DNA from: Fibrobacter sp. UBA4373
GTDB lineage: Bacteria; Fibrobacterota; Fibrobacteria; Fibrobacterales; Fibrobacteraceae
Assembly (NCBI GenBank): GCA_002390045.1
Contig: DGSB01000076.1
Coordinates: 10,090-29,610, forward strand
Direction of reading: 5' to 3'
Length of the DNA stretch: 19,521 nt
A model generated the notes under the pieces. That model saw only the letters and a list, made by a program, of their open reading frames with translations. It did not search any database and was not told the origin of the DNA. The translations under genes and the position numbers were made by a program. Below, piece by piece: positions 14,865-19,521 of this stretch; position 1 is the stretch's first letter, and every line of letters begins with the position of its first letter.

Positions 14865-15485
14865 TTAGCTGTGCAAGAACCCGTAATCGCGACCTTCGGC
14901 GGGAATCACCAAGCGCATTTCCGAAAGAACGCCGATTCGATCTTTTAAAATACTCTTAAAATCTTCGCCGAGTTCTTCTTCTTCGTCTTGGTTGAGGTTG
15001 TACGCATAGAAACTGCCGTCGCCGAAGAGCGTAAAGCAACAGTCCCAGTCAATTTTGGAATTTTCGTCTTCCATGCTTTCGAGCATGAGAATCGGCTGCG
15101 GGGCCGGGATCGGAGCGGCGTGACCGTTTTCGTACAAGAAATAATTGCGCGAAAGCAGCATGTGTTCCAAGGCCATTGTCGGTTTTGTATCCGAAAATTC
15201 GCTACGCAGACGGCGGATGTTTCCCAGATCGTCTTCGAACGGATCCTGGAAGTCTTGCGGAAGGACGATTTGCCAGTAATCGAATTTTTTACCCGAGGCG
15301 TCAAAACGGTCCTGCCATTCCTTCGGAGGCTCCGGACGGTTGATCAAGAAATCTTCAAAACCGTCGAGGATTTCGTCAAAGTGGGATTCGTACCGGGTGT
15401 TGCGTTGCTCTTCGATCAAGGCGAGAAGACTCGAAATTTTTTCGTCTGTCGTCGGGGTGTGCAATTCCTGATTTTCGTCGGACAT
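14865..15485 (-). CDS. Acidic cytoplasmic protein of unknown function
   Basis: 206 residues, rich in Asp and Glu (for example YNLNQDEEEELGEDFKS), with no signal peptide or membrane segment. I do not recognise the family. Visible features are an N-terminal helical region (EKISSLLALIEEQRNTRYES), DEILDGFEDFLIN, a PAPQPILMLESME segment and an aromatic C-terminal part (CCFTLFGDGSFYAYNL). The ATG at 15485 shares its first base with the TAA of the aspartoacylase gene (TAATG) and has GAGGA 6 bases before it. An in-frame ATG at 15491 is too close to that ribosome site. Such tight coupling suggests a stoichiometric partner of the aspartoacylase-like enzyme, but this is inference. Confidence 0.78.
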   Translation of the reverse strand: MSDENQELHTPTTDEKISSLLALIEEQRNTRYESHFDEILDGFEDFLINRPEPPKEWQDRFDASGKKFDYWQIVLPQDFQDPFEDDLGNIRRLRSEFSDTKPTMALEHMLLSRNYFLYENGHAAPIPAPQPILMLESMEDENSKIDWDCCFTLFGDGSFYAYNLNQDEEEELGEDFKSILKDRIGVLSEMRLVIPAEGRDYGFLHS

Positions 15486-16378
15486 TACCATTCCTCTGTG
15501 GTTTTAAGGGTGAGGCTCATGGCGAGCTTTTTTTCGTAATAGGCGCTTTCGTTAATGAAGATCGGCCAAACGCTTCTGTCTTCTTCGTTCGGAATATCCT
15601 TGCCGTCAAAGGAGATGAACATCGGTTCGCCGGGCTTGACTTCCTTGTAGTCGCCGTTTTGAAGATTCGGATGGACCATGCCGCGGATTTCGCCGAACTT
15701 GTCACGAGGATAATCGATATCCTTGTACTGCGTATAAACGTCGACCGTCTTTTTCGGCTTCTTTTGAAGAATGCCTTGGTTCCATTCTTCGGCCATTTCT
15801 AAATAGCGGAGCACGACCTTTTCGGTTTCGGCAAAAAGGTTCGCGTCCAAAGTGCCGTGAGGCTGTGCGCCGACTTCGAGGCAAATGTCCGCTTTGGCGA
15901 TGGTTCCGAAGTAAGGGGATTCTCCGCGTTCTTCTGGTTGGTAATAGATAAAGCAATTCGAAAATTCGTGGACGAGCTCCGCGCTTGCCCGCATGGTGAA
16001 CGGATCGCGGGTCGAAAGGATCAGGCAGATGCCCATGTTCGAAGTCGTGTTGTGGACGTCGATGATAAGGTCGGTCTGGGTATCTTTTCCTTTAGGACCG
16101 AAGCGGTCGTTTAGTTCTTTGGCCCTCCGGATTTCGTAAGCGTTTGGATTTTCGAGGGCTAAAAGGCGGTTGGCAAAACTGCGGTTCAAGTCCAGGTCCA
16201 CGTAACGGCGGGTAATCTGACTCGCTTCCATGTTCGTATGGACGAGTTCCACTTTTGCCGAAGGGCATGCGTGGCTGTAATAATTTTTATCGGCGGCCCA
16301 TTTACTGTAAAGCTTGATTCCAGTGAGTTCGTTTCCGTGAGTTCCGCCGGCGATGACAATAGTCTTAATTTGGCTCAT
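15485..16378 (-). CDS. Aspartoacylase-like zinc amidohydrolase (AspA/AstE family)
   Basis: 297 residues. Family motifs in order: GGTHGNELTG with zinc ligands His14 and Glu17, DLDLNRSF (Asn65-Arg66), DVHNTTSNMG with zinc ligand His109, and LEVGAQPHG with catalytic Glu168. The C-terminal domain (YPRDKFGEI, GMVHPNLQNGDY, PGEPMFISFDGKDIP, NESAYYEKK) follows vertebrate aspartoacylase closely as I recall it, more than the shorter bacterial succinylglutamate desuccinylases. It should remove an acyl group from an N-acyl amino acid such as N-acetylaspartate, releasing the amino acid. AAGGA precedes the ATG at 16378. It is the first gene of a four-gene operon and diverges from dusA across 27 bases. An N-acetyl-amino-acid other than aspartate is quite possible. 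Confidence 0.9.
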   Translation of the reverse strand: MSQIKTIVIAGGTHGNELTGIKLYSKWAADKNYYSHACPSAKVELVHTNMEASQITRRYVDLDLNRSFANRLLALENPNAYEIRRAKELNDRFGPKGKDTQTDLIIDVHNTTSNMGICLILSTRDPFTMRASAELVHEFSNCFIYYQPEERGESPYFGTIAKADICLEVGAQPHGTLDANLFAETEKVVLRYLEMAEEWNQGILQKKPKKTVDVYTQYKDIDYPRDKFGEIRGMVHPNLQNGDYKEVKPGEPMFISFDGKDIPNEEDRSVWPIFINESAYYEKKLAMSLTLKTTEEW

Positions 16379-16386
16379 ATATCCTT

Positions 16387-16394
16387 ATTATACT
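16387..16394. promoter_or_regulatory. Overlapping divergent -10 elements for the aspartoacylase operon and dusA
   Basis: In the 27-base gap between two divergent start codons, TATAAT reads on the minus strand (16392-16387) and TATACT on the plus strand (16389-16394). If used, the dusA transcript would start about 5 bases before its ATG and the other almost at its start codon. dusA also lacks a visible ribosome site. Confidence 0.45.
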
Positions 16395-16405
16395 AAATTT
16401 GGCGT

Positions 16406-17392
16406 ATGCTTTCTACCGAGTTGAACTTTCATAGACGCCTTTCGATAGCCCCGATGCTCGATTTTACCGATCGACATGAACGTTTCTTTTTAAGACTCCT
16501 TTCGAAGAACGTTTTGTTGTATACGGAAATGATCGTGGCGAATGCTCTTTTGCACGCGGGACCCAAGTTTTTGCAGCATGATCCGGTGGAAAATCCCGTT
16601 GCGTTGCAGCTTGGCGGGAGTGACCCGAAAATGCTTGCGGAATGTGCGAAGATTGTCGAAGGCGCAGGTTTTGACGAGGTGAACCTCAACTGCGGATGCC
16701 CTTCGGAACGTGTCCAAAGCGGATCCTTTGGCGCGATTCTCATGAAGCAAAAGGATTTGGTCGCGGAATGCGTCCAGGCGATGAAAAAGGAAGTGCAGAT
16801 TCCGGTGACGGTCAAGACCCGCATCGGTGTCGATGAATTTACCAGTTGGGAGTTCTTCGAAGACTTTATTCGGACCGTTTCCAGCGCCGGCTGTGACACG
16901 TTCATCATCCACGCTCGAACGGCAAGGCTCCGCGGTTATTCTCCCAAGGAAAACCGTGAAAAACCGACTATCCACTATGAAACGGTTTATAAGCTTAAGG
17001 AAGTTTTTCCGCAGTTGAATATTTCCGTGAATGGAGATATCAAAACCATCGATCAGGCGAAGGAACATTTGCTGCATGTCGATGGGGTCATGATGGGACG
17101 TGCTGTTTACGCGAATCCTTGGATGCTCGCCACAGCGGACTCCGAAATTTACGGCAAAGAAGATACAGCCCCTAAAACGCGCAAGGAATTGCTCGAAGCC
17201 TTTTTGCCTTATGTGCAAAAGGCTCAGGCGGAAGGTTGTCCGCTTTCGATCCTCACCAAGCATCTGTATGGGATTTTTACAGGCTTCCCTGGTGGAAGAA
17301 AATTTAGGCAGATTCTTTCGGAAGGTGCCCCAAAGGCTTCTGACGGAGCAGCCTTGATTCGACTCGCGATGGATGCGGTCGAAGAAATCTGA
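16406..17392 (+). CDS. dusA: tRNA-dihydrouridine synthase A
   Basis: 328 residues, the usual length. It uses FMN and NADPH to reduce uridine to dihydrouridine in the D-loop of tRNAs. RRLSIAPMLDFTDRHERFF near the N-terminus, LLYTEMIVANALLH, PVALQLGGSDPK, and NLNCGCPSERVQSGSFGAILM with catalytic Cys98 identify the DusA branch, as do TVKTRIGVDE, IIHARTARLRGYSPKENRE and VDGVMMGRAVYANPW further on. The ATG at 16406 is only 10 residues before the first conserved motif, so no other start fits. No Shine-Dalgarno is visible upstream. Transcription ends at the hairpin at 17420. Confidence 0.97.
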   Translation: MLSTELNFHRRLSIAPMLDFTDRHERFFLRLLSKNVLLYTEMIVANALLHAGPKFLQHDPVENPVALQLGGSDPKMLAECAKIVEGAGFDEVNLNCGCPSERVQSGSFGAILMKQKDLVAECVQAMKKEVQIPVTVKTRIGVDEFTSWEFFEDFIRTVSSAGCDTFIIHARTARLRGYSPKENREKPTIHYETVYKLKEVFPQLNISVNGDIKTIDQAKEHLLHVDGVMMGRAVYANPWMLATADSEIYGKEDTAPKTRKELLEAFLPYVQKAQAEGCPLSILTKHLYGIFTGFPGGRKFRQILSEGAPKASDGAALIRLAMDAVEEI

Positions 17393-17419
17393 TTCTTCTT
17401 AAAAAACGAAAAGGGTTTA

Positions 17420-17457
17420 AAACAAACGTAGGTCTCCGAAGAGGCCTACGCTTGTTT
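17420..17457. terminator. Long bidirectional terminator hairpin between dusA and the sensor gene
   Basis: AAACAA-CGTAGG-CTC pairs with GAG-CCTACG-TTGTTT, with one A/C mismatch and one wobble. On the minus strand the loop is UUCG closed by C-G, a very stable tetraloop, followed by TTTGTTTT. On the plus strand the stem ends in CTTGTTT. It serves the convergent dusA and sigma operons. Confidence 0.8.
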
Positions 17458-17555
17458 GGGGTATGGAGGAAATCAATTACAATTAAAATATAGACATTTC
17501 AAAGAGGCGGGACAAGGATGGGATGGGTACTTTTTCCTTGCAAATCTCTTTGCTT

Positions 17556-18200
17556 TTACTCACGCGGAGGCATTTTGTGAGCCTCGTCACGATGCGGAGG
17601 GGCCATATGGTTCATATGAGGTCCCTGGTGTGGACCCTGAGGTCCTTTCATCTGGGAATTTGGATGTCCTTGCTTTTCGCCTCTTGGCATCTTGCTTTCA
17701 AAAGTGAATTTCAGCTGCGAAAACTTTTGGAGCTGCTCTGCGTTGAGCACTTTTTTGAAAAGCTTCACGTCTTCGATACGCTGATTCAAGCGTTCTTCGT
17801 TCAACTGAAGGAGCTTTTGACGGACAGATTGGAGAGAGGCTTCGTCGATCTTTTCTTCGCCAAGAAGCTGATGCAATGTCGCTTCCGTTTCTTTGATCTG
17901 GCGGTGAATGGCGCGGTGGACGGAGTCTCGCTTGTGGCCATTTTCGTGAAGGATCTTGATTTGATCTTTAGAAAGCCCCAGGGCGCTGTCCATCATATGG
18001 GCCAGATTTCTACCCTTTGGGTGGTTCATGTCAAAATCTTGAGGCTGTTGCGGACCGTTTTGGAACTGTTCCTGTGTGGCAGGGGCTGCTGGAGGCAGGG
18101 GCTTTTCATTGCAGAAGATGACGGCACTTGCAAAGAAGCCGACAGCGGCGGCAAGAATGAGTCCGCAGATCCAAAGTATTGTATAGCTTTTCTGCACCAT
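17556..18200 (-). CDS. Membrane-anchored periplasmic CpxP/Spy/CnrX-like protein with His/Met/Pro-rich tail
   Basis: 214 residues. One membrane helix at about 9-30, a Pro/Gln-rich spacer at 33-56, then an all-helical domain at about 65-165 (LGLSKDQIKIL, then HKRDSVHRAIHRQIKETEATLHQLL and FKKVLNAEQLQKFSQL). This is the layout of the CpxP/Spy/ZraP/CnrX group of periplasmic chaperones and metal sensors. The last 44 residues contain six His (179, 191, 195, 198, 203, 208) and five Met (171, 184, 196, 199, 210) among Pro and Gly, which could bind copper, nickel, zinc or cobalt. The ATG at 18200 follows the anti-sigma stop by 2 bases, with AGGAG before it. As last gene of the sigma operon it probably controls the anti-sigma protein. 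A simple envelope-stress chaperone is the main alternative. Confidence 0.78.
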   Translation of the reverse strand: MVQKSYTILWICGLILAAAVGFFASAVIFCNEKPLPPAAPATQEQFQNGPQQPQDFDMNHPKGRNLAHMMDSALGLSKDQIKILHENGHKRDSVHRAIHRQIKETEATLHQLLGEEKIDEASLQSVRQKLLQLNEERLNQRIEDVKLFKKVLNAEQLQKFSQLKFTFESKMPRGEKQGHPNSQMKGPQGPHQGPHMNHMAPPHRDEAHKMPPRE

Positions 18201-18202
18201 AG

Positions 18203-18532
18203 TTATTCTCCTGTTGTATAATAGTTATCGAATGCGGTTGTAAATGTGCTGACCGATTCCCCGGAACCGAGGGAGGAATACCACGAAATAGACTCTTCCG
18301 AATAGGATGTTTCGTCGAGAACTTTTGTGGAAATTTCGGTCGAATTCATGCCAATGGAAAAGGCTCCGGCGACGAGCAGGACGCTTGCCGCGACAGCGAC
18401 GGAAGAAAGCTTGCGGAACAAAATGAACCGCTTTTCTTCTTTTTTCGCTTCGATGCGTGCGACGACCTTCTCCCAGGAATCGCTGCGAGGCTCGAGCCTT
18501 TCGGCTGTAGAAAAATCAATGTCTTCACGCAT
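18203..18532 (-). CDS. Short single-pass membrane protein, probable anti-sigma factor
   Basis: 109 residues: a charged cytoplasmic N-terminus of about 40 residues (DSWEKVVARIEAKKEEKRF), one membrane helix at about 42-62 (SSVAVAASVLLVAGAFSIG), and a Ser/Thr/Tyr-rich periplasmic C-terminus. There is no HxxxCxxC zinc motif, so it is not a ZAS-type anti-sigma factor; the size and topology are closer to CnrY-like proteins. Its ATG overlaps the sigma factor's end by 8 bases and has AGGAG 7 bases upstream. The role is assigned from position and topology only. It would hold the sigma factor at the membrane until a signal from the periplasmic partner releases it. Confidence 0.7.
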   Translation of the reverse strand: MREDIDFSTAERLEPRSDSWEKVVARIEAKKEEKRFILFRKLSSVAVAASVLLVAGAFSIGMNSTEISTKVLDETSYSEESISWYSSLGSGESVSTFTTAFDNYYTTGE

Positions 18533-19070
18533 AGGTTGTCTCCTTTTCTAAAACTTGTCGAACTTGAGTTCGTGCACGAGAAAGTCTCGCTTTGAGGGTA
18601 CCTTCCGGAGCGTTATACATTTCGGAAAGCGTCTTGATATCGAGACCTTCGGCATCTTTCAGCCAAAGAAGACTGCGCTGATCGGGAGTCAGGATGGAGA
18701 GACCGTATGAAAGAGCTTCCTTGTCGAGAAGCGTTTCTGTTTTTTCGGACTTTCCGATTGCGCGTTCTTCAATTTCCAGATGACGGTCGGTTTCGATCTT
18801 CAAATGCACCTTGTCGCTGCGGAGCTTCATTAGACAGGCGTTTTTCGTCAGCATGTAAAGCCACGTCGAAAGGCTGGATTCTCCGCGGAATTTTTGAATC
18901 GCTTCCGGGATCTGGACGAAGACATCCATCAGAATATCTTCAGCCTGATCGCGGTCCAGAACCATGCGGAATGCGAGATTCAGCATGTGCTTGCTGTGCT
19001 CGTCCCACATGTTCTTTAGAACGTTCAAATCTCCCTTTCGGAGTTTTTTGATGATCTCTTTTTCGTTCAT
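18525..19070 (-). CDS. ECF-type RNA polymerase sigma factor (sigma-70 family)
   Basis: 181 residues with only regions 2 and 4, as in extracytoplasmic-function sigma factors. Region 2 spans about 15-85 (NLAFRMVLDRDQAEDILMDV, FRGESSLSTWLYMLTKNACL) and region 4 about 120-175 (LSILTPDQRSLLWLKDAEGL, then APEGTLKARLSRARTQVRQVL). It directs RNA polymerase to a small set of promoters, usually including its own. The ATG at 19070 has AAGGA 5 bases upstream. It is the first gene of a three-gene operon with a probable anti-sigma factor and a periplasmic sensor-like protein. The upstream region carries three TTTTGAA repeats and an inverted repeat that may be its control region. Confidence 0.94.
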   Translation of the reverse strand: MNEKEIIKKLRKGDLNVLKNMWDEHSKHMLNLAFRMVLDRDQAEDILMDVFVQIPEAIQKFRGESSLSTWLYMLTKNACLMKLRSDKVHLKIETDRHLEIEERAIGKSEKTETLLDKEALSYGLSILTPDQRSLLWLKDAEGLDIKTLSEMYNAPEGTLKARLSRARTQVRQVLEKETTYA

Positions 19071-19101
19071 TCTATCCTTTGGATGCTTTTCAAAAGGATT
19101 C

Positions 19102-19138
19102 GGTTGCTTTCAAAATAAGAAAATTCAAAAAAGCAACC
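19102..19138. repeat. Inverted repeat between the sigma operon and tgt
   Basis: GGTTGCTTT and AAAGCAACC form a perfect 9-base inverted repeat around 19 AT-rich bases, followed on the plus strand by CTTTTTT. TTCAAAA occurs at 19089, 19109 and 19124. It is terminator-like on the plus strand but no plus-strand gene ends here, so an operator or leader structure is more likely. Confidence 0.5.
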
Positions 19139-19195
19139 CTTTTTTAATGGATTTTCCTTGGAAATGTTCAAATAAAGCCTATTTTGTAGGCGAAA

Positions 19196-19521
19196 ATGAA
19201 CCAGAATCCGTTTGAACTCTTAAAAACCTCTTCGAAATCCAAGGCGCGCTTGGGTAAAATCACGACCGCGCATGGGACAATCGCGACACCGATTTTTATG
19301 CCGGTTGGAACCGAAGCGACTGTCAAAGGGATTACTTCCCGCGACATCCGCGAAATGGAAGCGGAAATCATTTTGGCGAATACATACCATCTGTATTTGC
19401 GTCCCGGCACGAAGACGATTGCTGCTGCCGGGGGAGTTCAAAAATTTATGGGGTGGAATGGCCCGATGCTCACCGACAGCGGTGGATTTCAGGTCTGGAG
19501 CTTAAAAGATCTGCGAAAGAT
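19196..19521 (+). CDS. tgt: Queuine tRNA-ribosyltransferase (tRNA-guanine transglycosylase), C-terminus beyond the right edge
   Basis: About 108 N-terminal residues are visible. ATPIFMPVGTEATVKGIT, EIILANTYHLYLRPGT, GVQKFMGWNGPMLTDSGGFQ and WSLKDLRK are diagnostic of TGT, which swaps guanine for preQ1 at position 34 of Asp, Asn, His and Tyr tRNAs in queuosine synthesis. The Asp of LTDSGGFQ is the conserved substrate-recognition residue. The ATG at 19196 has TAGG 6 bases upstream. It diverges from the sigma operon across 125 bases. The gene is cut off by the window. Confidence 0.95.
   Translation, partial: MNQNPFELLKTSSKSKARLGKITTAHGTIATPIFMPVGTEATVKGITSRDIREMEAEIILANTYHLYLRPGTKTIAAAGGVQKFMGWNGPMLTDSGGFQVWSLKDLRK

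Noticed and set aside
17523..18221. A 232-codon plus-strand open frame opposite the sensor gene
   Set aside because: It mirrors the coding frame of the CpxP/CnrX-like gene and also overlaps the anti-sigma stop. The minus strand forms a coherent three-gene operon with good ribosome sites.

Overview
The window looks like a chromosomal segment from a member of the Fibrobacterota, most likely Fibrobacter or a close relative. This is inferred from style, not from a database hit. The clues are a lipoprotein with a long Ser/Glu/Asp-rich linker after its lipid-anchor cysteine, a large secreted beta-helix protein ending in a type-IX-secretion-like C-terminal domain, and an exported protein with a single EF-hand-like DxNxDGxxDxxE loop. 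I found no insertion sequence, phage gene, CRISPR array, tRNA or rRNA. Every gap between genes is shorter than 300 bases.

Layout, left to right. (1) Bases 1-1483, minus strand: a cytX-type transporter followed by a pyridoxal/pyridoxamine kinase-like gene that runs off the left edge; together they suggest import and phosphorylation of a B-vitamin precursor. (2) 1624-2366, minus: rpsD (ribosomal protein S4) as a single gene, with a candidate promoter, a structured leader and its own terminator. (3) 2389-7098, minus: a two-gene surface operon, a 1029-residue double beta-helix secreted protein followed by a translationally coupled lipoprotein. (4) 7201-11597, plus: a phosphate module. A phased array of TGTAAA repeats resembling Pho boxes precedes a PiT phosphate transporter with a PhoU/DUF47-like cytoplasmic tail, then a PhoB-type response regulator and a PhoR-type histidine kinase, each overlapping its neighbour by 4 bases. 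(5) 11659-16378, minus: argF with its own leader, and upstream of it a tight four-gene operon: aspartoacylase-like enzyme, acidic unknown protein, exported protein, HAD-family protein. (6) 16406-17392, plus: dusA, diverging from the aspartoacylase gene across only 27 bases. (7) 17556-19070, minus: an ECF sigma factor, a short single-pass membrane protein that is probably its anti-sigma factor, and a periplasmic CpxP/Spy/CnrX-like protein with a His/Met/Pro-rich tail. (8) 19196 to the right edge, plus: the start of tgt.

The two most interesting units are regulatory. In the phosphate module, a transporter with a built-in PhoU-like domain shares an operon with the two-component system, and the upstream repeats suggest that the system controls itself. 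The sigma/anti-sigma/periplasmic-sensor operon has the architecture of the CnrYXH metal-sensing system, with a tail that could bind metal. Functions are assigned by reading motifs in the translated sequence and recalling family features; no database search was run.
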